Shown here: in pieces, positions 1-7,241 of the stretch | How the letters are laid out: each line of letters begins with the position of its first letter | Position numbering within the stretch: the first letter of the stretch is position 1 | Source of the DNA: Pseudomonas sp. RIT-PI-r | GTDB lineage: Bacteria > Pseudomonadota > Gammaproteobacteria > Pseudomonadales > Pseudomonadaceae | Length of the DNA: 64,000 nt | Assembly (NCBI RefSeq): GCF_001297015.1 | Contig: NZ_LIGE01000003.1 | Location: 1-64,000 of the forward strand | Direction of reading: 5' to 3' | Notes under the pieces: model-generated | Databases searched by the model: none | The model's input: only the letters and a program-made list of their open reading frames with translations | Told to the model about the DNA's origin: nothing | Translations under genes and position numbers: made by a program

Positions 1-415
1 CTCTCTGCAGCGGGAGGCGAATTCTACAGCGTTACACGCTGCTGTCAACACCTCTTTTTCAACTTCCTTTCTGGCTTCGATGAACTGAAGCAACCTGCTG
101 CCGAAACCTACATAACTCATTGAATCTAAAGGAGTTTTCCGTTTCGACTGCGCCGGAAGTGGGGCGAATTATAGACATCTCAAATCTGCCGTCAACCGTT
201 AATTTCAATTTTCTATCGAAACGCCGGAAAAACTGCCGTCATGCCGTCATATAGACAGAACGCCTGAAATCGAGCCGAAACCAAGAGGAGCATCCGGCAG
301 ACACTGGAACCCACCATCACCGCATCCGCGCCCAAGAACATCAAGCAGCAAGAACACGAGAAGAGCACCAAAATACTGGCGGGCACTACTAATAGAAGGG
401 GATTCAAACAATAGA
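1..415. other. Intergenic DNA, no gene recognised
   Basis: No open frame here has a ribosome-binding site or a recognisable protein. The stretch is moderately A/T-rich and ends at the 3' side of the minus-strand tRNA-Arg, so part of it probably holds that tRNA's terminator. The 64-residue minus-strand frame at 213-407 has no family resemblance and no Shine-Dalgarno sequence. Confidence 0.5.
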
Positions 416-492
416 TGGTGTCCCAGGGCAGGTTCGAACTGCCAACCTTCCCCTTAGGAGGGGGATGCTCTATCCAATTGAGCTACTGAGAC
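416..492 (-). tRNA. tRNA-Arg (anticodon CCT)
   Basis: On the minus strand the sequence folds as a complete cloverleaf of 77 nt. The acceptor GTCTCAG pairs with CTGGGAC, followed by A and an encoded CCA. The D-arm is GCTC...GAGC, the anticodon loop is CTCCTAA (anticodon CCT, reading AGG) and the T-loop is TTCGAAC. tRNA genes for rare Arg codons are common integration sites for islands, but no duplicated 3' end is visible nearby. Confidence 0.95.
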
Positions 493-787
493 ACGCGATT
501 GTCGCAAGCAGAAGCAGCGCGACGGACGGCGTGCATGTTAACGGCCAAGTTCCGGTTTGTCATGTCATCCGTAGCCATATTAAGTGTAGGCATGCGCACT
601 GGTATGTCGCGGGAAGATTTACCGTGCATTTTGCACTCCCGCCAAAAAGCCATCATTGCAGATTGCAACCCAAGCAATTCTATCAAGTCTCTCATATCCT
701 TGTTTTTAAAGGACTTGCCAGCGATTAGACTATTGGCATGACGACTGCTTTGCCTGTTCTATAGAAGAACAATCGGAGCGCGGCCCC
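493..787. other. Intergenic DNA, probable tRNA promoter region
   Basis: About 295 bp between the 5' end of tRNA-Arg(CCT) and the next plus-strand gene. Overlapping frames on both strands have no start signals or family resemblance. It should hold the minus-strand promoter for the tRNA and the plus-strand promoter for the gene at 788, but I could not fix either -35/-10 pair. Confidence 0.4.
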
Positions 788-1024
788 ATGAACACCACCC
801 TCTTGCTTGCAAATGCGACAGCACTAGCGGTTTTGCTGAGTTTTCACTCTATCCCCGCTAGCACCGCCCCGGAATCGATAGCCCAGCGCATGCCGCATTA
901 CCTGCAAGTGCAGAAGCAGCCCCAACTGGCAGTGCTGAGCGATAACAGCAACCTTGTCCCAAGGATCGTCAGCGCCTCCGAACAGGCTTTGCCAATCCAA
1001 CCTACAGAACGTCTGGTTTTTTGA
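788..1024 (+). CDS. Small exported or membrane-anchored hypothetical protein
   Basis: 78 residues. The start is supported by GGAGCG at 775-780, seven bases before the ATG. The first 25 residues look like a signal peptide or membrane anchor: a short polar start, then a hydrophobic run (LANATALAVLLSFHSIPA) ending in small residues suited to cleavage. The rest is polar, with many Gln and Pro, and shows no catalytic motif. It lies 20 bp ahead of a small membrane protein on the same strand, so the two may be co-transcribed. I do not recognise the family; location in the envelope is inferred from the N-terminus only. Confidence 0.55.
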   Translation: MNTTLLLANATALAVLLSFHSIPASTAPESIAQRMPHYLQVQKQPQLAVLSDNSNLVPRIVSASEQALPIQPTERLVF

Positions 1025-1044
1025 ATTATCTTCAGGAGTACAGC

Positions 1045-1224
1045 ATGTCCAAATCAGCCGCAGGATTTCTGATCCTCGCCTTTTTGAGTGGGGCTATGCA
1101 TTTTTCGCTTTTCGAGGAAACCACAGTCACCCTGCCCCTGATTGTCTGCGGAGTATTTTCGATGCTGTTTGTCCTGGCGTTGGTTGCCGGACGCAAGATC
1201 AAGTTTGATCCAGTCCTGCGCTGA
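1045..1224 (+). CDS. Small two-helix inner-membrane protein
   Basis: 59 residues starting MSKSAAGF. This ATG was preferred to an upstream one at 1021 because CAGGAG lies just before it at 1034-1039. Two hydrophobic stretches (about residues 5-22 and 30-50) are joined by a short acidic turn (FEETT), and a basic tail (AGRKIKFDPVLR) follows, suggesting a hairpin with both ends in the cytoplasm. It converges with and overlaps the 3' end of the minus-strand phnN by 26 bp. No function can be assigned. Confidence 0.7.
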   Translation: MSKSAAGFLILAFLSGAMHFSLFEETTVTLPLIVCGVFSMLFVLALVAGRKIKFDPVLR

Positions 1225-1768
1225 GCCGGATAAGGTCAAGCAACTGGTTCACCGCCCCCGCCAGCTCACCTGAGTTATCGATCATATGTACCGGCCCGTC
1301 ACTTGACCTGCGGTCTTTAAATAAAGAGTTACGGGCAAGTCGGGCCTCAACCTGCTCAAGCGACTCTCTCCCACGCCTTAGCAGCCGCTTACGTAAAACC
1401 TCGTCACTTACCGTAAGCAGTACCGGCACCAGCTCAGGGTAACGGCTCATCGCTTGCCGCAGATTAGCGCGCGAGCCGTTAACCAACACATGGTGCCCCG
1501 CTGCCAAAATCCGATCCATTTCGGCCGGGATCCCATATGCAAGACCGTTCGCGTGCCATGCCAGGGAAAAGCCCCCCTCGTGCGCACGTCGCTCGAACTC
1601 CTCCGGCGTTACACCAACCGCATCTTCACCCACCGATTCAGCTGATCGCGTAATGACTCGCCGCATTACCTCGCACCCCATTGCTCGCAGCCGTTCGCGC
1701 GCGGCTTCAATCAGGCTGTCTTTCCCTGATCCGGATGGACCCATCAGATAAATAAGCTTGCCACCCAT
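1199..1768 (-). CDS. phnN: Ribose 1,5-bisphosphate phosphokinase PhnN
   Basis: 189 residues, the normal PhnN length. The protein opens with a P-loop (GPSGSGKDS, about residues 10-18) as in guanylate-kinase-fold enzymes. It continues with basic segments typical of the family (RRVITRSAES; LLRRGRESLEQVEARLARN). PhnN phosphorylates ribose 1,5-bisphosphate to PRPP in phosphonate breakdown via the C-P lyase pathway. No other phn gene is visible in the window, so this is either a detached copy or the end of a cluster lying outside. It may serve NAD-independent PRPP supply. Its 3' end overlaps the convergent small membrane gene. Confidence 0.88.
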   Translation of the reverse strand: MGGKLIYLMGPSGSGKDSLIEAARERLRAMGCEVMRRVITRSAESVGEDAVGVTPEEFERRAHEGGFSLAWHANGLAYGIPAEMDRILAAGHHVLVNGSRANLRQAMSRYPELVPVLLTVSDEVLRKRLLRRGRESLEQVEARLARNSLFKDRRSSDGPVHMIDNSGELAGAVNQLLDLIRLSAGLDQT

Positions 1769-1919
1769 CCTGAAAACGCCTCCACAACAACGTAGCCACT
1801 AGTAAATCGGCAATTTGCCACTATCCTTCACAGACAGGGAACAAGGATAGAAAGCCATATAGCATGCACGCCTTCACGTCTTCAGACATCAACTGATGGC
1901 CACCAGGAGGCATACAGCG

Positions 1920-2039
1920 ATGCAGACCAAGGCAAAGTTTTCAAACCAGTCCGCATTTCTGATGATTGGTGCTGGCATTACGCCTTTACCCGGCTCAATA
2001 TTTGTCACAGAATTGACGCCAATGATCTGGCAATTTTGA
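1920..2039 (+). CDS. Possible 39-residue small protein upstream of amrZ
   Basis: A short frame (MQTKAKFSNQ...MIWQF) starts at an ATG nine bases after a perfect AGGAGG at 1905-1910, the strongest ribosome-binding site in this stretch. The middle is hydrophobic (FLMIGAGITPLPGSIFV), so it could be a small membrane peptide or a leader. It ends 117 bp before amrZ, next to the candidate AmrZ site. Evidence is only the start signal and an intact frame; conservation is unknown. Confidence 0.3.
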   Translation: MQTKAKFSNQSAFLMIGAGITPLPGSIFVTELTPMIWQF

Positions 2040-2053
2040 GGCATGATGCCGGC
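2040..2053 (+). promoter_or_regulatory. Candidate AmrZ operator
   Basis: GGCATGATGCCGGC resembles the AmrZ-binding core, which contains GGCA followed by GCCGGC. It lies 103 bp upstream of the amrZ start codon. AmrZ represses its own transcription in P. aeruginosa, so a site here is expected. The match was made by eye. Confidence 0.4.
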
Positions 2054-2071
2054 CTCTTAACAATTCAGGTT

Positions 2072-2099
2072 GAACCATTTGGCGCGGATGCTTGTCCTA
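2072..2099 (+). promoter_or_regulatory. Weak AlgU-type promoter candidate for amrZ
   Basis: GAACCA at 2072-2077 is followed after 17 bp by TCCTA, resembling the AlgU/AlgT pattern GAACTT-N16/17-TCTGA. Transcription of amrZ depends on AlgT in P. aeruginosa. The -10 match is poor. Confidence 0.28.
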
Positions 2100-2156
2100 C
2101 CACACATCCTGCGGCCAATCCCGAGAACCGCTCCCCTGAACTAACCGGTTAAATAT

Positions 2157-2483
2157 ATGCGCCCATTGAAACAGGCAATTTATTCCAGCCGTACGGCTGA
2201 CAAGTTCGTCGTACGTCTGCCAGACGGAATGCGTGAACGCATTGCCGAGGTGGCTCGCAATCATCATCGCAGCATGAACTCCGAGATCATTGCGCGCCTT
2301 GAGCAGAGTCTTATTCAGGAAGGTGCACTGGGCGAAGAGCTGAGCATGCGCCTGGACAGCCCGGAGCTGTCGCTGCATGAGCGCGAGCTGTTGCAACGAT
2401 TCCGCCAACTGTCTCACCGCCAACAGAACGCTTTGGTATCCTTGATCGCACACGATGCCGAAATGGCAGCAGACGCGTCCTGA
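2157..2483 (+). CDS. amrZ: Ribbon-helix-helix regulator AmrZ
   Basis: 108 residues, identical in length to P. aeruginosa AmrZ (AlgZ). After a short flexible N-terminus come the Arc-type DNA-binding ribbon ([18 protein letters not shown], about residues 17-34) and the helix pair containing [19 protein letters not shown]-terminal tetramerisation helix ([24 protein letters not shown]) follows. AmrZ is a dual regulator of motility, alginate, exopolysaccharide and c-di-GMP genes, acting as an oligomer on DNA. The gene is monocistronic, with a terminator at 2503 and upstream sequences suggesting AlgU control and autorepression. Confidence 0.95.
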   Translation: MRPLKQAIYSSRTADKFVVRLPDGMRERIAEVARNHHRSMNSEIIARLEQSLIQEGALGEELSMRLDSPELSLHERELLQRFRQLSHRQQNALVSLIAHDAEMAADAS

Positions 2484-2502
2484 GCCACACCGAACACGTC
2501 AA

Positions 2503-2528
2503 GCCAGCTTAACCGCTGGCTTTTTTTT
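2503..2528 (+). terminator. Intrinsic terminator of amrZ
   Basis: GCCAGC and GCTGGC form a six-pair stem with a six-base loop, followed by eight T. Confidence 0.85.
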
Positions 2529-2556
2529 GCGCGGATTTTGAGTTTTCACAGACAAG

Positions 2557-2585
2557 AAAAAGCCCGCCATATAGGCGGGCTTTTT
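2557..2585. terminator. Bidirectional terminator between amrZ and mgtE
   Basis: AAAAAGCCCGCC and GGCGGGCTTTTT are perfectly complementary, with a five-base loop. A runs on one side and T runs on the other let it end the convergent mgtE transcript as well as read-through from amrZ. Confidence 0.85.
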
Positions 2586-2597
2586 CGATGCAGCGGA

Positions 2598-4040
2598 TCA
2601 GAGCAGGAAGATCGTCGCCAGCCCGAGGAAGATGAAGAAGCCGCCACTGTCGGTCATCGCAGTAATCATCACACTCGCCCCCATGGCCGGGTCGCGCCCC
2701 ATTTTCGCCAGGGTCATCGGGATCAATACTCCCATCAACGCCGCCAGCAGCAAATTGAGCGTCATAGCCGCTGTCATTACCACGCCCAACGACCAACTGC
2801 CGTAGAGCAGATAAGCAACCACACCAATTACACCACCCCAGACCAGGCCATTGATCAGGCCTACCGCCAGCTCCTTGCGCATCAGGCGCGAAGTATTGCC
2901 GGTGCTGACCTGGTCGAGCGCCATGGCGCGAACAATCATGGTGATCGTCTGGTTACCGGAGTTACCACCAATACCGGCCACGATCGGCATCAGTGCTGCG
3001 AGCGCTACCAGTTTCTCGATCGAGCCTTCGAACAGACCGATCACTCGAGAGGCGACGAACGCAGTGATCAGGTTGACCGCCAGCCATGCCCAACGGTTGC
3101 GTAAAGACTTCCAGACCGAGGCGAAGATGTCTTCCTCTTCACGCAGACCGGCCATGTTGAGAACTTCGCTCTCACTCTCTTCACGAATCAGGTCGACCAT
3201 TTCGTCGATGGTCAAACGGCCAATCAACTTGCCGTTCTTGTCGACCACCGGGGCCGAGATCAAGTCATAACGTTCGAACGCCTGAGCGGCGTCATAAGCA
3301 TCTTCGTCCGGGTGGAAACTCACCGGGTCGCTCGCCATTACTTCGGCAACCTGCTTGTCCGGATCATTAACCAGCAGACGCTTGATCGGCAGCACACCTT
3401 TGAGCACACCGTCGTAATCCACCACGAACAGTTTGTCAGTATGGCCCGGAAGCTCCTTGAGGCGACGCAAGTAACGCAGTACCACTTCGAGACTGACATC
3501 TTCGCGGATGGTGACCATCTCGAAGTCCATCAGTGCGCCAACCTGCTCCTCGTCATAGGACAGAGCCGAACGCACGCGCTCGCGCTGCTGGTTATCCAGA
3601 CTCTCCATCAGCTCATGGACGACGTCTCGCGGCAGCTCGGAAGCAAGGTCAGCAAGTTCGTCGGCGTCCATGTCCTTGGCCGCAGCCAGGAGCTCGTGAT
3701 CATCCATGTCGGCGATCAGCGTTTCACGAACGGAGTCGGATACCTCAAGAAGAATGTCGCCGTCGCGATCGGCCTTGACCAATTGCCAGAGCGTAAGACG
3801 ATCATCCAGCGGCAAGGCTTCAAGGATGTAGGCGACGTCAGCGGAGTGCAGATCATCGAGCTTGCGTTGCAGCTCGACAAGGTTCTGCCGGTGAACCAGG
3901 TTTTCAACCCGGTCGTGATGCGCGCCTTCCTGGCGATGAGTCAGGTCTTCGACGACCCGTTGACGCTGCAGCAGCTCGACGACTTGAGCCAGGCGATCCT
4001 GCAGGCTTTCCTGTGTTTTCTTTACTTCGATTTCAGACAT
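2598..4040 (-). CDS. mgtE: Magnesium transporter MgtE
   Basis: 480 residues from MSEIEVKK. This start has a purine-rich GGGAGTGGAG ahead of it and matches the usual length; an ATG ten codons upstream lacks one. The order is classic MgtE: an N-terminal helical superfamily domain (LQRKLDDLHSADVAYILEALPLDDRLTLW), two CBS domains (around MASDPVSFHPDEDAYDAAQAFERYDL, residues about 190-270), then five membrane helices. The pore region includes PIVAGIGGNSGNQT and near the end MGASVMITAMTDSGGFF. It carries Mg2+ (and Co2+) into the cell, and the CBS/N domains close the channel when internal Mg2+ is high. Transcribed alone toward a bidirectional terminator. Confidence 0.95.
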   Translation of the reverse strand: MSEIEVKKTQESLQDRLAQVVELLQRQRVVEDLTHRQEGAHHDRVENLVHRQNLVELQRKLDDLHSADVAYILEALPLDDRLTLWQLVKADRDGDILLEVSDSVRETLIADMDDHELLAAAKDMDADELADLASELPRDVVHELMESLDNQQRERVRSALSYDEEQVGALMDFEMVTIREDVSLEVVLRYLRRLKELPGHTDKLFVVDYDGVLKGVLPIKRLLVNDPDKQVAEVMASDPVSFHPDEDAYDAAQAFERYDLISAPVVDKNGKLIGRLTIDEMVDLIREESESEVLNMAGLREEEDIFASVWKSLRNRWAWLAVNLITAFVASRVIGLFEGSIEKLVALAALMPIVAGIGGNSGNQTITMIVRAMALDQVSTGNTSRLMRKELAVGLINGLVWGGVIGVVAYLLYGSWSLGVVMTAAMTLNLLLAALMGVLIPMTLAKMGRDPAMGASVMITAMTDSGGFFIFLGLATIFLL

Positions 4041-4361
4041 AGGCGAACTCCACTCCCAGCAGCGGGGCACGCCGGAAGGATCAATCAGTCAATTCATGAT
4101 TGGTGAAACTGTTTACTGAGTAACTACTGGGTAAGTCCATGGAGGTTTTCCATAAGCCCCGGCGGGGCTGACGGGCGCAATGATACACCGCCTGACGGTT
4201 TTAAACGTTAAAAAATCTCGGCCGAAACAAGTGCTTGCGAAACAAACCTGAGCACTGTCCTGATCCCTGCACATGCGACGACTCATCCTGAAAAGAAAAC
4301 ACACCAGCACTCGAAAATGTAGCGACTACCCTTGAGCGCAGATCGTCATGGAGGACATCGA
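4041..4361. other. Divergent promoter region of mgtE and the DUF4124-like gene
   Basis: Contains a GC hairpin AGCCCC-GGC-GGGGCT at about 4156-4170 and an A/T palindrome TTTTAA-ACG-TTAAAA at about 4195-4210, both within the likely mgtE leader. No M-box or other known Mg-sensing RNA is recognisable. No gene is seen. Confidence 0.4.
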
Positions 4362-4880
4362 ATGCCATTGAAACCATCCCACCTTGTACTCACCAGCCTG
4401 CTCTGCCTGCCGCCGACCGGGGCCGCCCTCACCCTCCATCGCTGCGAAGCCGCCGATGGCAGCATCACCTTCACCTCGATGAGCTGTGCACAAGGCGAAC
4501 GGCGCTCCGCACAGGAAGTCCACCCCTACTCGCCCGGATCAGTTGTGGCCGTGATGCCAGAGCACAACCATGAACAAACCTCCGGCATGACAGCCGCAGG
4601 CCGAGGACCGGGCATCGTTGGCCACACTCAAGACAAATGCGGAGATCTGATTAACGCCAGACAACGTCGCGAAGCAATCATCAATCGACGCATCATTGCC
4701 GGCATGAGCCAGAAAGACGTCGAAAGCGCGCTAGGCAAACCGGACAAGGTGAATATTCGAACATCGACGACGAGCTATCGATACGACCTCAAGCGAGGCC
4801 GTAGTGCTCAAATAGATTTTGATGAGAGGGGATGCGTGAAGGAAAAAGCCAAATCCCGGACAGCAAAAAGCCCGCGTTAA
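4362..4880 (+). CDS. Secreted DUF4124/SmpA-like small protein
   Basis: 172 residues from MPLKPSHL, chosen because GGAGGA lies at 4350-4355. A signal peptide covers about residues 1-20. The next segment (LTLHRCEAADGSITFTSMSCAQGE) has the two-Cys pattern of DUF4124-type periplasmic domains. The C-terminal half (RREAIINRRIIAGMSQKDVESALGKPDKVN...SYRYDLKRG) resembles the SmpA/OmlA fold (BamE-like). Together these suggest an envelope protein of unknown role. Its TAA stop lies inside the loop of the transcription terminator. No operon partner. Confidence 0.75.
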   Translation: MPLKPSHLVLTSLLCLPPTGAALTLHRCEAADGSITFTSMSCAQGERRSAQEVHPYSPGSVVAVMPEHNHEQTSGMTAAGRGPGIVGHTQDKCGDLINARQRREAIINRRIIAGMSQKDVESALGKPDKVNIRTSTTSYRYDLKRGRSAQIDFDERGCVKEKAKSRTAKSPR

Positions 4881-4892
4881 ACGCGGGCTTTT
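4865..4892. terminator. Bidirectional terminator overlapping a stop codon
   Basis: AAAAAGCCCGCG and CGCGGGCTTTT pair around a short loop that contains the TAA stop of the preceding gene. A and T runs on both sides let it also end the minus-strand tRNA transcript arriving from 5471-4900. Confidence 0.8.
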
Positions 4893-4899
4893 CGGTATA

Positions 4900-4976
4900 T
4901 GGTGCACTCGACAGGATTCGAACCTGTGACCGCTCGGTTCGTAGCCGAGTACTCTATCCAGCTGAGCTACGAGTGC
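4900..4976 (-). tRNA. tRNA-Arg (anticodon ACG), copy 1
   Basis: Complete 77-nt cloverleaf with encoded CCA. The acceptor GCACTCG pairs with CGAGTGC. The anticodon loop CTACGAA gives ACG (wobble inosine, reading CGT/CGC/CGA). It is the last of three essentially identical tandem genes. Confidence 0.96.
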
Positions 4977-5048
4977 ATTTTGTGTTTTTAGCCCAGACCA
5001 CAACTGGGTAAAGCCAAGTTATTTGCATTACTGCAATTAACTCTTAAA

Positions 5049-5125
5049 TGGTGCACTCGACAGGATTCGAACCTGTGACCGCTCGGTTCGTAGCCGAGTA
5101 CTCTATCCAGCTGAGCTACGAGTGC
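5049..5125 (-). tRNA. tRNA-Arg (anticodon ACG), copy 2
   Basis: Same sequence as its neighbours, 149 bp from copy 1. The spacer on each side is also duplicated with a few changes (GTTTTTAGCCCAGACC versus GTTTTTAGACCAGATC), showing tandem duplication of a whole unit. Confidence 0.96.
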
Positions 5126-5196
5126 ATTTGTGTTTTTAGACCAGATCACATCTGGTTGAAGCCGAGTCATTTACATTGCTGCAACTAACTCTTAAA

Positions 5197-5273
5197 TGGT
5201 GCACTCGACAGGATTCGAACCTGTGACCGCTCGGTTCGTAGCCGAGTACTCTATCCAGCTGAGCTACGAGTGC
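5197..5273 (-). tRNA. tRNA-Arg (anticodon ACG), copy 3
   Basis: First Arg copy in the transcript, downstream of tRNA-Ser. Identical cloverleaf with encoded CCA. Confidence 0.96.
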
Positions 5274-5380
5274 ATTTGTTGCGCCGCATTATAGCCCGTC
5301 TAATCTCTATTCCAACCACTTTTTCTATTAATTTCAACAACTTACAGAAAAAGCCAGATTACGACGTACTAAGCAAATAA

Positions 5381-5471
5381 TGGCGGAGAACGGGGGATTC
5401 GAACCCCCGACACCCTTGTGAGGTGTACTCCCTTAGCAGGGGAGCGCCTTCGGCCACTCGGCCAGCTCTCC
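5381..5471 (-). tRNA. tRNA-Ser (anticodon GCT)
   Basis: 91-nt type II tRNA with a long variable arm (GTACACCTCACAAGGGTGTC region). The acceptor GGAGAGC pairs with GTTCTCC, then G and CCA. The anticodon loop CTGCTAA gives GCT (AGC/AGT codons). It lies directly downstream of rsmA, the arrangement remembered from P. aeruginosa. Confidence 0.95.
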
Positions 5472-5533
5472 GCAACACGGGGCGTATCTTAACCAACCTT
5501 TTCCCCGTTTGCAAACATAAAAATCGATAAAAA

Positions 5534-5722
5534 TTAATGGCTTGGTTCTTCGTCCTTCTCTTTCTTTATACGCAGGTAAATTTCCTCACGGTGCACGGCA
5601 ACCTCTTTCGGGGCATTGACGCCGATACGCACCTGATTTCCTTTAACGCCAAGCACGGTCACGGTGATTTCGCCGTCACCGATAATCAGGCTTTCTGCGC
5701 ACCGACGGGTCAGAATCAGCAT
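5534..5722 (-). CDS. csrA: Carbon storage regulator RsmA/CsrA
   Basis: 62 residues from MLILTRR, preceded by AAGGAGAAAGGT. The ATG six codons upstream is rejected because every CsrA begins MLILTRR. The N-terminal strand ([22 protein letters not shown]) and the RNA-contact segment ([18 protein letters not shown], with the conserved GV.AP..V.VHREEI) are intact. The dimer binds GGA motifs in mRNA leaders and represses translation; in pseudomonads it is titrated by the GacA-dependent RsmX/Y/Z RNAs. It follows lysC on the same strand, separated by a terminator and about 150 bp. Confidence 0.97.
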   Translation of the reverse strand: MLILTRRCAESLIIGDGEITVTVLGVKGNQVRIGVNAPKEVAVHREEIYLRIKKEKDEEPSH

Positions 5723-5862
5723 ACCTTTCTCCTTACGCAATTCAGTTCAGGGACAACAGTCTGCAAAAAAAAGGCACCCGACCTACAACCGGAGCGATCG
5801 TAGCCCTACATGCCTGAGTATTGACCAGCGCGAGCAAAAGAACAGTTCAGGGCTCGCGCCAT

Positions 5863-5895
5863 TCAAAAAATAAAGGGCGCGGTCAGACCGCGCCC
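5863..5895 (-). terminator. Intrinsic terminator of lysC
   Basis: GGGCGCGG and CCGCGCCC form an eight-pair stem with a five-base loop. On the minus strand it is followed by the T-rich TTTATTTTTTG. Confidence 0.8.
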
Positions 5896-5909
5896 CTCAA
5901 GAAGCGGAA

Positions 5910-7151
5910 TTACTCGCCTTGACGGGCAGGAGCATCCAGTTCGAAAGCCGTGTGCAGGGCGCGCACAGCCAGTTCCAGGTACTTCTCTTCAATCACCACG
6001 GAAACCTTGATTTCCGACGTCGAGATCATCTGGATGTTGATGCTTTCTTTTGCCAGGGATTCGAACATGCGGCTGGCCACGCCTGCGTGGGAACGCATGC
6101 CGACGCCGACGATCGAGACCTTGGCAATCTTGGTGTCGCCAACCACTTCACGGGCACCGATCTCGCGAGCGGTGTTTTCCAGCACGGTCTGTGCAGCCTG
6201 GTAGTCGTTACGGTGCACGGTGAAGGTGAAGTCGGTGGTGTTATCGTGCGCGACGTTCTGCACGATCATGTCGACTTCGATGTTCGCGGCACTGATCGGG
6301 CCGAGAATTTTGAACGCCACGCCCGGGGTGTCTGGCACGCCACGGATGGTCAGCTTGGCTTCATCGCGGTTGAAAGCGATGCCGGAAATGATCGGCTGCT
6401 CCATGGTTTCCTCTTCATCAATAGTAATGAGGGTGCCCGGACCCTCCTTGAAGCTGTGCAGTACGCGCAGCGGAACGTTGTACTTGCCGGCGAATTCCAC
6501 CGCACGGATCTGCAACACCTTGGAACCGAGGCTGGCCATTTCCAGCATCTCTTCGAAGGTGATCTTGTCCAGACGCTGAGCGACCGGCACAACGCGCGGG
6601 TCAGTGGTGTAAACACCGTCAACGTCGGTGTAGATCTGGCACTCGTCAGCCTTTAACGCAGCAGCCAGTGCCACGCCGGTGGTGTCGGAACCGCCACGAC
6701 CGAGGGTGGTAATGTTGCCGTGCTCGTCGACGCCCTGGAAACCGGCGACAACCACCACGCGACCTGCCTTCAGATCACCACGAATCTTCTGGTCATCAAT
6801 CTGCAAGATACGCGCTTTATTGTGCGCACTGTCCGTCAGGATCCGCACCTGATTACCGGTGTACGACACCGCCGGCACACCGCGCTTGATCAGCGCCATG
6901 GCCAACAGGGCAATTGTCACCTGCTCACCGGTGGAGACGATCACATCCAGTTCACGCGGAACCGGTTGGCCATCGCCACTGATTTGCTTGGCCAGATCGA
7001 TCAGACGGTTGGTTTCGCCGCTCATTGCAGACAATACAACCACCAGGTCATCGCCGGCATCGCGGAATTTCTTAACCTTGTCGGCGACCTGCTCGATTCT
7101 CTCGACAGTACCGACCGAGGTGCCTCCAAATTTCTGTACGATCAAAGCCAT
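5910..7151 (-). CDS. lysC: Aspartate kinase
   Basis: 413 residues from MALIVQKFGGTS; the upstream ATG at 7172 is rejected because the KFGGTS kinase motif normally sits at the very N-terminus. The amino-acid kinase domain spans about residues 1-245 (KFGGTSVG, AMSGETN, FQGVDEHGNITTLGRGGSDTT). Two ACT regulatory domains follow (ISGIAFNRDEAKLTIRGVPDTPG; KVSIVGVGMRSHAGVASRMF). It phosphorylates aspartate, the first step toward lysine, threonine, methionine and diaminopimelate, with feedback through the ACT domains. It lies between alaS and rsmA on one strand. Confidence 0.96.
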   Translation of the reverse strand: MALIVQKFGGTSVGTVERIEQVADKVKKFRDAGDDLVVVLSAMSGETNRLIDLAKQISGDGQPVPRELDVIVSTGEQVTIALLAMALIKRGVPAVSYTGNQVRILTDSAHNKARILQIDDQKIRGDLKAGRVVVVAGFQGVDEHGNITTLGRGGSDTTGVALAAALKADECQIYTDVDGVYTTDPRVVPVAQRLDKITFEEMLEMASLGSKVLQIRAVEFAGKYNVPLRVLHSFKEGPGTLITIDEEETMEQPIISGIAFNRDEAKLTIRGVPDTPGVAFKILGPISAANIEVDMIVQNVAHDNTTDFTFTVHRNDYQAAQTVLENTAREIGAREVVGDTKIAKVSIVGVGMRSHAGVASRMFESLAKESINIQMISTSEIKVSVVIEEKYLELAVRALHTAFELDAPARQGE

Positions 7152-7241
7152 TTCAAAGCCGCCTCTGCCCATGAAGGGCGCCCAATAATCACTCGAACAG
7201 CCGCCGGGCCCGCCACTAGACTGCGGGCCCGACGGGCCGTC

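Noticed and set aside
4156..4210. Magnesium-sensing riboswitch before mgtE
   Set aside because: Only a short GC hairpin and an A/T palindrome are visible; none of the conserved M-box blocks are found.
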